This document shows, piece by piece, positions 29,381-38,983 of a stretch of 64,000 nt of DNA. A model generated the notes under the pieces. It worked only from the letters and a program-made list of their open reading frames with translations. It was not told where the DNA came from and ran no database searches. Position numbers and translations under genes: made by a program. Position 1 is the stretch's first letter, and every line of letters starts with the position of its first letter. Source of the DNA: Planctomycetota bacterium (lineage in GTDB: Bacteria > Planctomycetota > UBA1135 > GCA-002748355); contig PDSF01000028.1 in the NCBI GenBank assembly GCA_002748355.1, forward strand, positions 219,462 through 283,461. The letters run 5' to 3'.

Positions 29381-29415
29381 AACGCCGCGGCGCCTGGGGC
29401 CTCGCGGCGTTTTTC
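29381..29415 (+). terminator. Intrinsic terminator or pheST attenuator
   Basis: AACGCCGCG ... CGCGGCGTT followed by TTTT is a 9-bp GC-rich stem with a U-run. It sits between rplT and pheS, the position of the pheST attenuator in enterobacteria. I see no Phe-rich leader peptide, so a simple terminator with partial read-through is as likely. Confidence 0.85.
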
Positions 29416-29446
29416 GTGATCCCCGCAGGTGGGAGAGAAGGTACGG

Positions 29447-30475
29447 ATGCATCAGGCACTCGATGCGCTGCGGACCGAGGCCCGGTCCGCATTCGAAGCG
29501 GCTCAGAGTCTCGAGGCGCTGGGCGAGGTTGAGCGGCGCTATCTCGGCAAGAAGGGCGAGCTCACGGCCATGCTGCGCAGCCTTGGCAAGCTGCCGGCCG
29601 AAGAGCGCCCCGCCTTCGGGAAGGCGGTCAACGAGCTGAAGATCGAGTTCACGACCCTTTTCGAGGGCCTGCGCGACCAGCTGAAGAGCGCGGCGCTGGC
29701 GGCCGAACTGGCCGGTGGCTGCTTCGACCCGACGGAGCCAGGCCTGCGCCCGCGCCTGGGCAATATCCACCCGCTCAGCCACATCGGCGACGAACTCACG
29801 GACATCTTTACCGGGCTCGGCTTTACCTGCCTCGATGGTCCCGAGGTCGAGTTCGAATACTACAACTTCGACGCGCTCAACATCCCCAAGGACCACCCGG
29901 CCCGCGATTCGCACGACACCTTCTGGCTCGATGACGGCAACGTCTTGCGCACCCACACCTCGCCGGTGCAGGTGCGGGCGATGGAGCGCTTCGAGCCGCC
30001 GATTGCCTGCATCGTGCCCGGCCGCTGCTTCCGTAACGAGGCGCTCGACGCTAGCCACGAGCACAGCTTCTATCAGATGGAAGGATTGCTGGTGGACCGA
30101 GAGATCTCGGTGGCCCAGCTCATCTACACGATGAAGACCATGCTGCGCGAGGTGCTCAAGCGGGACATCGAAGTGCGGCTGCGTCCGGGCTTCTTCCCCT
30201 TTGTCGAGCCCGGCTTCGAGCTGGACGTCAACTGTCCATTCTGCTCCGGCCACGGCTGCAATGTCTGCAAGCAGGGTGGATGGATCGAGATGTGCCCCTG
30301 CGGCATGGTCCACCCCGAAGTCCTCAAGGCGGGCGGTCTCGACCCGGAGCAATACTCCGGCTTCGCCTTCGGCCTCGGCCTGCAACGCTTGGTGATGGTG
30401 CGTTACGGCATCGGCGATATCCGCGACTTCATGGGCGGCGACTTGCGCTTCCTCGAACAGTTCGTGCGCGAATAG
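29447..30475 (+). CDS. pheS: Phenylalanyl-tRNA synthetase alpha subunit
   Basis: 342 residues from ATG (AAGG six bases upstream; a GTG at 29429 is the alternative). The N-terminal coiled coil (LEALGEVERRYLGKKGELTA) precedes the class II catalytic core: GFTCLDGPEVEFEYYNFDAL, RTHTSPVQVRAM (motif 2 region), CFRNEALDASHEHSFYQMEG, PFVEPGFELDV and GFAFGLGLQRLVMVRYGIGD (motif 3). An unusual small cysteine cluster (CPFCSGHGCNVCKQGGWIEM) looks like a zinc knuckle inside the C-terminal part. With PheT it forms the (alpha-beta)2 enzyme. Confidence 0.97.
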   Translation: MHQALDALRTEARSAFEAAQSLEALGEVERRYLGKKGELTAMLRSLGKLPAEERPAFGKAVNELKIEFTTLFEGLRDQLKSAALAAELAGGCFDPTEPGLRPRLGNIHPLSHIGDELTDIFTGLGFTCLDGPEVEFEYYNFDALNIPKDHPARDSHDTFWLDDGNVLRTHTSPVQVRAMERFEPPIACIVPGRCFRNEALDASHEHSFYQMEGLLVDREISVAQLIYTMKTMLREVLKRDIEVRLRPGFFPFVEPGFELDVNCPFCSGHGCNVCKQGGWIEMCPCGMVHPEVLKAGGLDPEQYSGFAFGLGLQRLVMVRYGIGDIRDFMGGDLRFLEQFVRE

Positions 30476-30488
30476 AGAGGAAACTCCA

Positions 30489-32954
30489 GTGCTTATTTCC
30501 CTCAAATGGCTGCAGCGCCACGTCGACCTGAGCGACCTGAGCGCCGAGCAGATTATGAACGACCTGACCCTGACGACTGCCGAGGTCGAGGGGATCCAGA
30601 GCTTTGGCCAGGAGCTTGCTCCCTTTGTCGTCGGCCATGTCGTGGAACACGGCCGCCACCCCGAGGCCGACAAGCTCAGTCTCTGCCAGGTGGATGCTGG
30701 CACGGGCGAGCTGCTGCAGGTGGTCTGCGGCGCGCCCAATGTGGCCCAAGGCCAGCGCATTGCCTTTGCGCCGATCGGCACTCGCATGCCTGATGGGAGC
30801 AAGATCAAGAAGGGCAAGCTCCGTGGCCAGATCTCCCATGGCATGATTTGCAGCGAGCGCGAACTCGGTCTGAGCGAAGAGCACGCTGGCATCATGGTGC
30901 TGGATAGCGAGGCCAAGCCTGGCACGCCGCTGCTCGAGGTCCTGGGCTGCGACGACAGCTTGTTCGAGATCGATAACAAGTCGATTACCCACCGGCCCGA
31001 TCTCTGGGGGCATTACGGCTTCGCCCGTGAGCTGGCGGCGATCTACGGACGCGAGCTCGGCCCTCTGCTGCGGGGGCTTGAGTTCCCGGCCCCCAGCGCT
31101 AGCGAAACCGTGCCCATCAGCATCTCGGCGCCGGAGCGCTGCCTGCGTTATTGCGGGCTGCTGCTGCGCGATGTCGAGGTGGGGCCATCTCCGGATTGGC
31201 TGCGTTATCTCCTGCTCTCCGTCGGCCAGCGGCCGATCAATAACGTCGTCGATTTGACCAACTTCGTGCTCTTCGACCTCGGTCAGCCGATGCACGCCTT
31301 CGATCTCGGCCGCCTCGCCGGCCCGAGCATCGACGTGCGCATGGCCCGCGAGCAGGAACGCATCGTGACCCTGGATGGCGAAGAGCGTTCTCTCAGCGCC
31401 GAAGACCTGCTGATCTGTGACGGCGAGCGGCCGGTGGCCCTGGCCGGGATCATGGGCGGCGAGGGCACGATGGTCGGGGACGAGACCCGGGACATCTTCC
31501 TCGAGTCGGCGAGCTTCCAGGCTGCGGGGATACGGCGCAGTTCGATGCGCGTGGGGCTGCGTTCTGAGTCGAGCACCCGCTTCGAGAAGACCCTCGATCC
31601 CTCCTGGGCCTACGAGGGACCTCAGCTCTTCACCGTGATGCTGCAGCAGCTCTCGCCCAAGACCCGCGTCGCCGGGCCGATCAGCGATGCTTCCTCCTGG
31701 AGCTTCGAGCGGCTGCAGGTGCCGCTGCGCATCCGCAAGGCGCAGCGCACCCTGGGCTTCGCCATCGAGACCAAGACGGTGCGCGAGTATCTGGAGCCGC
31801 TGGGCTTCGCTTTTCGCGAGAGCGGCGAGGAGGAGGGGCTCCCGGTCTTCGACGTGGAGATTCCGTCCTGGCGGGCCAGTAAGGATATTTCGATCGAGAG
31901 TGATCTGATCGAAGAGATCGGGCGCCGCCACGGCTACGACAATATCGAGCCGGTTGCGCCGCTCTTGCCGGTGCGCAGCCCCTATCGCGATCCGTCGCTG
32001 CAGCTCATGCGCAAGATGCGCAATGTCCTGGCGCACGAGGGCGGGCTCTTTGAGGCCTTCAACTACAGCTTCCTCTCTGACGATCTCTGCGAACGTCTCG
32101 GCCTGGAGCAGCTGCCCTACACGCGGGTGACCAACTCCATTGCCAAGCACCTCTCGCGGGTCCGACGTGACGTGATGCCGGGGCTGCTGGGCTCTTTGGA
32201 GCTTTCTCTCCGTCATCGCGAGCGCGCTGGGCTCTTCGAGATCGGTCGTGGCTATCGCCCCGAGCGCCGGGGGGAGACCCGGGTCGTCGACGGCGTGGAG
32301 AAGAGCTTGCCGGAGGAGGTCTTGCAGTGCGCCGTCGTCCTCGGCGACCGGCAGGAAGGCAGTGAGCACCCCTATCGCGAGCTGCGCGGCATCCTCGAGC
32401 ACCTGCTCTTGCGGCTTGGCCGCGAGGATCTTGGCGTGCGCCGGGTGGAGGAAACTCCTCCTTGGATGCACCCGGGACGCTGCGCCGAGTTCTATAGCCA
32501 GGGCAGCGAGGGCGAGAGGTCTGTGCTCTGCTTCGGCGAAATGCACCCGCAGATGCTTGAGGCACTGAATCTGCCGCGGGCGCGCAGGGGCGGCGGTATC
32601 GCCTGCGCTTCCATCGATCTGCGGGCACTCTTGGCGAGGACAGAAACGCCGCTGCGCTACCAGCCCATCCCCAAGTTCCCCGAGCAGCCGGTGGATCTGG
32701 CCTTCCTCGTCGACGAGGAGCTTGAGGTCGGCCAGCTCGAGGCCCTGCTGCGCGAAGCCCAGCCCAAGCTGCTGCGCTCGACCAAGCTTTTCGAGATATA
32801 TCGCGGGCAGGGCCTGCCGGAAGGCAAGAAGAGCTGCAACTTCACCGTGAGCCTGGGCAGCCCGACCAAGACGCTGAGTGCCAAGGACGAGGAGAAGTTC
32901 ATTGCCCGCGTTCGCAAGTTGGCGGCCGAGATGGGGGCTGAGCTGCGTGGCTGA
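30489..32954 (+). CDS. pheT: Phenylalanyl-tRNA synthetase beta subunit
   Basis: 821 residues with a GTG start and AGAGGA upstream, 13 bp after pheS. Domains in order: N-terminal ISLKWLQRHVDLSDLSAEQI, tRNA-binding OB fold (~45-150, LSLCQVDAGTGELLQVVCGA), B3/B4 editing domain (LRYCGLLLRDVEVGPSPDWL, INNVVDLTNFVLFDLGQPMH), B5 (RRHGYDN region), a catalytic-like core without activity, and a C-terminal ferredoxin-like anticodon domain (KFPEQPVDLAFLVDEELEV). The length is normal. The stop codon lies inside a 13-bp tandem repeat. Confidence 0.97.
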   Translation: MLISLKWLQRHVDLSDLSAEQIMNDLTLTTAEVEGIQSFGQELAPFVVGHVVEHGRHPEADKLSLCQVDAGTGELLQVVCGAPNVAQGQRIAFAPIGTRMPDGSKIKKGKLRGQISHGMICSERELGLSEEHAGIMVLDSEAKPGTPLLEVLGCDDSLFEIDNKSITHRPDLWGHYGFARELAAIYGRELGPLLRGLEFPAPSASETVPISISAPERCLRYCGLLLRDVEVGPSPDWLRYLLLSVGQRPINNVVDLTNFVLFDLGQPMHAFDLGRLAGPSIDVRMAREQERIVTLDGEERSLSAEDLLICDGERPVALAGIMGGEGTMVGDETRDIFLESASFQAAGIRRSSMRVGLRSESSTRFEKTLDPSWAYEGPQLFTVMLQQLSPKTRVAGPISDASSWSFERLQVPLRIRKAQRTLGFAIETKTVREYLEPLGFAFRESGEEEGLPVFDVEIPSWRASKDISIESDLIEEIGRRHGYDNIEPVAPLLPVRSPYRDPSLQLMRKMRNVLAHEGGLFEAFNYSFLSDDLCERLGLEQLPYTRVTNSIAKHLSRVRRDVMPGLLGSLELSLRHRERAGLFEIGRGYRPERRGETRVVDGVEKSLPEEVLQCAVVLGDRQEGSEHPYRELRGILEHLLLRLGREDLGVRRVEETPPWMHPGRCAEFYSQGSEGERSVLCFGEMHPQMLEALNLPRARRGGGIACASIDLRALLARTETPLRYQPIPKFPEQPVDLAFLVDEELEVGQLEALLREAQPKLLRSTKLFEIYRGQGLPEGKKSCNFTVSLGSPTKTLSAKDEEKFIARVRKLAAEMGAELRG

Positions 32955-32987
32955 GCTGGGTGGCTGAGCTGGGACGCTGAGCTAGGG
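32936..32987. repeat. 13-bp tandem repeat across the pheT stop
   Basis: Four copies of GGCTGAGCTGGGT with one or two changes; the pheT TGA is inside the second copy. The last coding residues are themselves repeat-encoded. Confidence 0.85.
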
Positions 32988-33071
32988 GGCTCGCAACGCG
33001 GCTTTTCCCACAGGGATTCCGGCGGCATGCCGATAGGTCCAAGGATCTGTAACTGTCGCTGGAACTCTGCC

Positions 33072-34370
33072 ATGCCCTTGGAGATCGCTGAGCTACTTGA
33101 GCGAGTGGAGGAGATTCCACCACTCCCCGAAGTGGCGCAGCAACTGCTCGAGATGACGGGGTCGGATGACTTCTCTGCCGCTGAGATTGGCGAGAAGATC
33201 TCCCAGGATGCTGCGATCAGCGCCAAGCTCTTCCGCATTGCCAACAGCCCGCTCTATTCACCGGGGCTTCCGATCACCGAGATCAGCCGCGCCGTCACCC
33301 TGCTCGGCAATGCTGGAGTCACCAGCCTGGTCATCGGGATTTGCGCCTCACTGGCGATCTCACCCAGCCTTGAGACCGAGCGCGTGCACGAGTTCTTGTG
33401 GAGCCATTCGCTGGCTACTGGGATCTTGGCCCAGGAGCTAGCCAGACGGCTCCGCATCCGGCCGGCCGAAGAGATGTTTACTGCCGGTATGTTTAGCAAT
33501 CTCGGCTACCTGGCGATGGCGAGCTTACTCCCTGGCGGTCACGCCGAGCGGCTCTTCATGGAGATCGCGGCTGGCGAGGTCGAGCCCGAGGTGCTGGACC
33601 ACTTGAATGCGCAGTGCCAAGAGCTCGGGCTGGCGGTGCTCCATGCCTGGGCTGTGCCAGGGCCCTTGTGCGAGATCGCCTCGCCTTTGCCAAAGAAGGG
33701 CGAGGCGACGCCAAAGCAGCAGTTGCTGTGGCTGGCCCGTGATCTGATCGAGTTGAAGGGTTGGTGGTTTTACTCACCTAGCCTTGCCGGCCAAAGAAGC
33801 CGCGAGCATTGCGCGGCGCTGGGTCTCAGTGCCGCTGTCCTGGGCGAGTCCCTGCAGAGCTTGCGGCTGCGCTTCGAGCAGCTCGCCGAATCGCTGGGTT
33901 GCTCTGGGGTGCTCCTGCATCCGCCGCACAGCGAAAACCGGAAGACGGTGCTGCTGGTCGGCGAATGTGAGGGCGAGGTCGATCTGCCGCGGGTCCTGCT
34001 TCAGGACGCGGGTTACGAAGTGATCCACCGCGGTTGCGACCGGCCGCTGCCGCAGGCCGTCGCCGGCGATGGCGACGCAGTGGATGTCGAGTGGGAAGCC
34101 CAGGCCATCGTCTTCGCCCGAGAAGCCGGTGGCGATCTTTCGGCACGCATCTCTTGGGCGCGCGACTTGATCGCCAAGGGCGCCCGCTTCGTCGGGCTGC
34201 TCGGCTTGGCTGACCAGACCCTGCGGGCGGAGATCCCCGAGGGGCCGGGGGAACTCTACGCGATGCCGGCCATTCCCCGGGGCTCCGACCTGCAGCGTGC
34301 CGGGCTGCTGGCCGGGCCGACCTTACGTGGCGGTACTTTGCGTGAGCTTTTGTCGGCGCGATTTCAGTAG
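33072..34370 (+). CDS. HDOD-domain signalling protein
   Basis: 432 residues from ATG 33072 (MPLEIAELLERVEEIPPLPE is the family start; an in-frame ATG at 33027 is possible). HDOD domain ~8-210: IPPLPEVAQQLLEMTGSDDF, ISQDAAISAKLFRIANSPLY and ISRAVTLLGNAGVTSLVIGI. HDOD is related to HD phosphohydrolases but usually lacks catalytic residues and serves as a signalling adaptor. The C-terminal part (~275-430) resembles a degenerate receiver-like alpha/beta domain (KTVLLVGECEGEVDLPRVLL). The hybrid histidine kinase gene is convergent, 32 bp away. Confidence 0.87.
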   Translation: MPLEIAELLERVEEIPPLPEVAQQLLEMTGSDDFSAAEIGEKISQDAAISAKLFRIANSPLYSPGLPITEISRAVTLLGNAGVTSLVIGICASLAISPSLETERVHEFLWSHSLATGILAQELARRLRIRPAEEMFTAGMFSNLGYLAMASLLPGGHAERLFMEIAAGEVEPEVLDHLNAQCQELGLAVLHAWAVPGPLCEIASPLPKKGEATPKQQLLWLARDLIELKGWWFYSPSLAGQRSREHCAALGLSAAVLGESLQSLRLRFEQLAESLGCSGVLLHPPHSENRKTVLLVGECEGEVDLPRVLLQDAGYEVIHRGCDRPLPQAVAGDGDAVDVEWEAQAIVFAREAGGDLSARISWARDLIAKGARFVGLLGLADQTLRAEIPEGPGELYAMPAIPRGSDLQRAGLLAGPTLRGGTLRELLSARFQ

Positions 34371-34402
34371 TAGGCGTTTTTCGCAGCCCTGCTAAGGCCC
34401 TG

Positions 34403-36394
34403 CTAAGCCTGGCGTCCCGCCTGGCTGAGGCTGCGGCAAGTCGCCAGGAACTTTTTGCGCTCGATGGGCTTGGGCTCATAGCCATCACAGCCGCCTTCGA
34501 TGTAGCGCGCGCGATCCCCACTCATGGCATTGGCGGTCAAGGCAACGATCGGGCCGAGATACTGCTGTTGCCGCAGCTCGCTCACTGCGCCCATGCCGTC
34601 GAGCACTGGCATCTGCATGTCCATCAAGATCAAGTCAAAGGCCCTGCCCTGCTCGCGGGCTTCTAAGGCGGCATCCACGGCCTTGCGCCCGTTATCGACC
34701 ACGGTCAGTTCTGCGCCGGCCTTTTGCAAAATGCGCGAGATGAGCTTTTGGTTATCGATTCCGTCTTCGGCGAGGAGGACTCGGCCAATCGGCTGCTCCA
34801 GTTCCTGGCTTTCGCTTCTATGGAGCGGGCTCTGCTTCGGCACCACGCTCTGCTCCGCTGTGCCCATCGGCAGCTCCAGGGCGAAGCAGCTACCTTCACT
34901 TGGGGCACTGCGTTTTAAGTGGAGCTTGCCACCGAGGAGTTCGGCGAGACGCCGCGAGATCGCCAGGCCGAGTCCGGTGCCACCGAAGCGGCGACTCATC
35001 GATTCGTCGGCTTGGGCGAAGGGCTCGAAGAGCTTCTCCTGCTTTTCGGGGCTGATGCCAATGCCGTCATCTTCGACTTCGACCAGGATGTGCCCCGACT
35101 TCTTTCCCAGTCGCACGCGAACGCCGCCCCTCTCGGTGAACTTGATCGCGTTACCGATCAGGTTGGCGAGGATTTGTCGGAGCCTTAGCGGGTCGGTCTC
35201 CATGGCTCTGGGGGAGTTGCTCTCCAGCTGCAAGTCGAGCTCGATGTCTCGTTCCCGGGCCCGGGCGCTCATGAGCCGCTTGATATCCTCGAGGATCTCT
35301 TGCGGATCGATGAGGATGCTCTCGATGCTGAGTTTGCCCGACTCGATTTTGGACAAGTCCAAGAGCTCATCCAGGAGAGTCATCAAGTGGCGACCGTTAC
35401 GCACGATGGTTTCGACGTAGTCGTTGCGATCCTCGCTGGCGAGTTCTGGGTCCTGGAGCAGATCCGCATAGCCCAGAATTGCCGTCATCGGCGTTCGGAT
35501 TTCGTGGCTCATATTGGTCAGGAAGGCGCTCTTCGCCGAGTTGGCGCTCTCGGCCTTGGCGCGAGCTTTCTCCAGTTCGATGCTGGTCCTTTGCAGGTGC
35601 TCCGTCTTCTCTTTGCGTGATTGCAGCATGGACTGGAGGGAGAAGGACAGCGCTCCGATTTCGTCTTCTGGGTCGATGGCGGCCAGGCGCGTATCGGCAG
35701 GCTTGCCCTGTTCCCGGTCGGGGTCGCGACTCCAATCAACCAGTCCTTGGATCGGGAGAATCACCTTGCGCCGCAGCAGCATGGCCATAAACGCGGTCAG
35801 GGTGATGATCCCCAGGGCCCCGAGGCCAAGTAGAGCCGCCGCAATGCTCATGCGCTGATGGCTCATCAGGGTCGTGTCGAGCTGGAGAAAGACGAAGCCT
35901 TTGCTGGCGGGGGAGTTGCGGGTGCGAAGCAGGGCGCTATCCATCGCGAAGCTGGCTTGGAGCTTGTTGTCGTCGAACTGGTAGTATTGAGCGGCGAGGT
36001 CTTCCTCGGGGCTCTTCGTCGCCAGCTCGTGGAACTGTTCCATGCCTCTGGCGTGGAGATCTTCGATGCTCTGTCCGATCCAGCCCGGTCGCGATGAGGC
36101 CAGGATGCGGTGCTTGTCTCCGTGCACCACGACGATGGATAAGACGTCGGTGGCGGAGCCCATGGCGGTCACGAAGCGCTGGAAAGCGTCAGCGCTGCCG
36201 CCCATGTCGGCGGCAAAACCGATGGCATGCTGGAGGGCGCGGGCGCGTTCGATGCTGCGGGACTGTAGATCGTGTTCGAGAACGCTGCGCACGATGATGA
36301 CGCTGGAGATCATCCCTACCACGAAGAAGCCGAGCATCGGCAATAGGAGCTTGCGCGAGAGGCTCGGGGCATAGCGGATCCAGGGGATGCTCAT
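34403..36394 (-). CDS. Hybrid sensor histidine kinase
   Basis: 663 residues. TM1 is at ~16-36, an extracytoplasmic sensor at ~37-180, TM2 at ~183-207 and a HAMP-like segment at ~210-265. HisKA has H297 in NMSHEIRTPMTAI. HATPase_c shows NLIGNAIKF, DDGIGI and GTGLGLAISRRL. The C-terminal receiver domain has phosphoacceptor D592 (LILMDMQMPVLDG). The ATG follows GGAGG. It works by phosphotransfer from His to its own Asp, usually onward to an Hpt protein. No Hpt domain or DNA-binding output is encoded beside it; the convergent HDOD gene is a possible partner. Confidence 0.93.
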   Translation of the reverse strand: MSIPWIRYAPSLSRKLLLPMLGFFVVGMISSVIIVRSVLEHDLQSRSIERARALQHAIGFAADMGGSADAFQRFVTAMGSATDVLSIVVVHGDKHRILASSRPGWIGQSIEDLHARGMEQFHELATKSPEEDLAAQYYQFDDNKLQASFAMDSALLRTRNSPASKGFVFLQLDTTLMSHQRMSIAAALLGLGALGIITLTAFMAMLLRRKVILPIQGLVDWSRDPDREQGKPADTRLAAIDPEDEIGALSFSLQSMLQSRKEKTEHLQRTSIELEKARAKAESANSAKSAFLTNMSHEIRTPMTAILGYADLLQDPELASEDRNDYVETIVRNGRHLMTLLDELLDLSKIESGKLSIESILIDPQEILEDIKRLMSARARERDIELDLQLESNSPRAMETDPLRLRQILANLIGNAIKFTERGGVRVRLGKKSGHILVEVEDDGIGISPEKQEKLFEPFAQADESMSRRFGGTGLGLAISRRLAELLGGKLHLKRSAPSEGSCFALELPMGTAEQSVVPKQSPLHRSESQELEQPIGRVLLAEDGIDNQKLISRILQKAGAELTVVDNGRKAVDAALEAREQGRAFDLILMDMQMPVLDGMGAVSELRQQQYLGPIVALTANAMSGDRARYIEGGCDGYEPKPIERKKFLATCRSLSQAGRQA

Positions 36395-36605
36395 CGTCTA
36401 GCCTCCGAGGGGCTCAGCCAAGGGCGCCGGGCCCTGGGTTCAGCATCACTTGCTAGGTACAGCGCAGTCGATAGCGGGGAAAACATCTGCTCCTCACGAG
36501 GTGTGCGCTTCGTTCTGGCGACGAAGTGCAAAGGCTCCCTGTTCTATCGGCCCAAGGAGCCTGGCAGCTGTGAGTGGCCTGCGAACAGGCTCTTGCAGCA
36601 GCCTG

Positions 36606-37784
36606 CTAGGCGTCGCCGAGCACCCTGCGGAAGGCGTTGACCTTGCGGCCGCCATGTTCCGTTAGGAAGGCGGATTCGAGGGCGAGCCCGCTTGCGTAGG
36701 CCAGCTCGCGGCCTTCGACCAAAAAGGCGAGCTTCCAGTCCTCGGGGAGTCGCAGTCCAAGCTGCCCAAAACTCTGCCAGAGCGCGCGCAGCTTATCGTT
36801 CTTGGACAGCCGGCGGCCAAAGGGTGGGTTGGTGACCAGGGCGCCCTGTGGAGGAAGCTCTTCGGCGCCTGAGAGCCAGGTATTGGCGCTCAAGGGCTCT
36901 TCCGCCAGCTCGATGACCTGGCCGATGCCGGCCGCTGCGAAGTTGCGCTGCATGGCTTGGATGGCGCGTGGGTCGCGGTCGCAGGCACGGATCGGCGCGT
37001 CGAGCTGGGTTTTTTCGGCTGCGCGAGCTTCCTCCCAGACTCTTGTGCGGATGCTCTCGTCGTCGAGGGCGAGATGCTGCCAGGCGAAGCTGTGCAGGCG
37101 GCCTGGAGCGTGTCCGAGCGCCATGCGCGCCGCCTCGATGGCGATGGTGCCGGTGCCGGCAAAGGGGTCGAGCAGGGCCATGCCGGGCTGCCAGTCGGAG
37201 GCGAGCACCAGAGCATGGGCTAGGTCCTCACGCAGCGGTGCGTCGCCGCTGGCCACGCGGTAGCCGCGACGGTGCAGGGGCCAGCGACTCGGCGTCAGCG
37301 AAATCGTGCAATGGTCCTGGTGAAAGCGGACTTTGAAGACGGGGCAGTCCCGGTCTTCTTCGGGCTCACCGGGTCGGACCCGATCGCAGATCACCGCAGC
37401 GATGCGGTCCTCGACCGCGACGTTGTGGTAGAGCTTGGATTGCTTGCAGGTGGCACGCACGTCGAAGACGGCGCCTGGCTGCAGGTATTCTTCCCAGGGC
37501 AGCTCTTCGCAGCGGTGGACCAGTTCTTCGAAGCGCCGGGCGCGGAAGCTGCCGACTCGCAGCAAGACGTGCGAGGCCAGGCCGCTGTGCAGCAGCGCCC
37601 GATACCAGGGCTCGCGGCCGCCGGTGAACTCGGCGCCGCCGGGCACCTGCTTGGCGCCCTTGATGCCGATGCGCTGCAGCTCGGCCTCGAGCATGCTCTC
37701 AAGGCCAGGGGCGCAGGAGACGAAGCAGTGCAGCACGTTGCTGCCGGGTTTGCTGACGGCGCTTTTGGGGTATTTGCTGGTCAT
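36606..37784 (-). CDS. THUMP-domain rRNA guanine-N2 methyltransferase (RlmL-like)
   Basis: 392 residues. The N-terminal THUMP region (~20-165, VLHCFVSCAPGLESMLEAEL) precedes a SAM-dependent methyltransferase fold: LLDPFAGTGTIAIEAARMAL (SAM loop), ACDRDPRAIQAMQRNFAAAG, and catalytic NPPFGRRL. The NPPF form and the THUMP domain are those of the RlmL/YpsC family that modifies a guanine in 23S rRNA. Its start overlaps the stop of the next methyltransferase gene by 4 bp, so both are in one operon. Confidence 0.9.
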   Translation of the reverse strand: MTSKYPKSAVSKPGSNVLHCFVSCAPGLESMLEAELQRIGIKGAKQVPGGAEFTGGREPWYRALLHSGLASHVLLRVGSFRARRFEELVHRCEELPWEEYLQPGAVFDVRATCKQSKLYHNVAVEDRIAAVICDRVRPGEPEEDRDCPVFKVRFHQDHCTISLTPSRWPLHRRGYRVASGDAPLREDLAHALVLASDWQPGMALLDPFAGTGTIAIEAARMALGHAPGRLHSFAWQHLALDDESIRTRVWEEARAAEKTQLDAPIRACDRDPRAIQAMQRNFAAAGIGQVIELAEEPLSANTWLSGAEELPPQGALVTNPPFGRRLSKNDKLRALWQSFGQLGLRLPEDWKLAFLVEGRELAYASGLALESAFLTEHGGRKVNAFRRVLGDA

Positions 37785-38953
37785 CCGCTGGCTCCCACAC
37801 GCATGGTCAGGACCTTGAGGTAGCGCGACTCGGGGACTTCTAGGGCGATGGGGTGGTCGGGGCCGGCGCCACGCAGGGAGAGGATCTGCACGTCACGCCG
37901 AGCCTGGGCTGCGGCTTCGCGCACGGTCCGAATAAAGCCGCCCTCGTCGACCAGCCCCGAGCAGGAGCAGCTGACGACGATGGCGCCTTCCTCGCATTTC
38001 TTGAAGGCCTCGCGGTTCAGGTCGCGATAGCGGGCGAGGCCGCGTTCGATCTCGCTCTTCTGCTGCACCCACTTGGGTGGGTCGAGGATGAGGAGGTCGT
38101 GCTCGCCCTTCTTCAGCCCGCGCAATATGTCGAAGGCGTCGGCTTGGCGCACGTCCAGCTTCAGCTTGTTGCGGCGGGCGTTGCTGCGGGTGCGGGCTAC
38201 GGCTTCTTCATCCAGGTCGACTGCGAGGATGCTCTTGGCGCCGGCGCGCGCGGCCTGCATGGCGAAACCGCCGGCGTTGCAGCAGAGGTCGAGGACTCGC
38301 CGGCCCTTGGCGTAGGCCCGGATGGCCAGGCGGTTGTCGCGCTGGTCGCAGAAGAAACCGGTCTTGTGGGCGCCACCGGGCACGACTTGGTAGCGAAGGC
38401 CATGCTCGCTCAGCTCGATCGGCTGGCCGGGGCCGGAGCCGGGGTGGCTGAGCCCTTCGCGGGCGCGATCGCTGGGGTCGATGCTGAGCAGCAACTGGGC
38501 GCCGGGGTAGCGCTGCAAGAGGAAGCTCCCTATCTCCTCGATGCGTTGCTCGAGACCGCGCGAGGAGAGCTGGGCCACCAGGGCTGGGCCAAGCTTGTCG
38601 ATGACCAGGCCGGGGAGTCCGTCGCCTTCGGCGTGTACCAGGCGATAGCCGTCCGTGTCGCGCGGCAGGCGCAGCAGCTTTTCGCGCAGGTCGATGGCGG
38701 TGGCCAGGCGCTGCTCCAGCCAGTCGGCAGCGAGCTTCTTGCCGCGGCTGATGAGGCGCAAGGCAGAGGTGGCGCGGCTGTTGTAGAAACCGAAGCCGAT
38801 GGGGCGACCGGTGCGGTCGATGACCCGGACCAGGCTGCCCGGTGGCAGCGGGTGCTCGGGTTTTTGGATCTGCTTACGGAAGAAGCGCGGGTGGCGTCCC
38901 TGCACCTCGAGTTTCAAGCGGATGATCGGCAGCTCGGTGTGCGGGCTTGGCAT
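37781..38953 (-). CDS. PUA-domain rRNA cytosine-C5 methyltransferase (RlmI-like)
   Basis: 390 residues from ATG 38953; an upstream in-frame Met at 39061 is rejected. The N-terminal PUA domain (~1-75, PLPPGSLVRVIDRTGRPIGF) is followed by the RlmI-type linker (GLPGLVIDKLGPALVAQLSS) and a SAM-binding domain (RRVLDLCCNAGGFAMQAARA, ILAVDLDEEAV). The catalytic part has LLILDPPKW and VVSCSCSGLV. RlmI methylates a cytosine of 23S rRNA. It is translationally coupled to the RlmL-like gene downstream and divergent, 30 bp, from the cytochrome gene. Confidence 0.9.
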   Translation of the reverse strand: MPSPHTELPIIRLKLEVQGRHPRFFRKQIQKPEHPLPPGSLVRVIDRTGRPIGFGFYNSRATSALRLISRGKKLAADWLEQRLATAIDLREKLLRLPRDTDGYRLVHAEGDGLPGLVIDKLGPALVAQLSSRGLEQRIEEIGSFLLQRYPGAQLLLSIDPSDRAREGLSHPGSGPGQPIELSEHGLRYQVVPGGAHKTGFFCDQRDNRLAIRAYAKGRRVLDLCCNAGGFAMQAARAGAKSILAVDLDEEAVARTRSNARRNKLKLDVRQADAFDILRGLKKGEHDLLILDPPKWVQQKSEIERGLARYRDLNREAFKKCEEGAIVVSCSCSGLVDEGGFIRTVREAAAQARRDVQILSLRGAGPDHPIALEVPESRYLKVLTMRVGASG

Positions 38954-38983
38954 CGAGCGGAGGATAGCGGCGGGAGTCCTGAT

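Noticed and set aside
29381..29446. pheM-like leader peptide for attenuation
   Set aside because: No short frame with a run of Phe codons could be found before the hairpin.
30429..32546. 705-codon minus-strand frame opposite pheT
   Set aside because: Antisense shadow of a confident gene.
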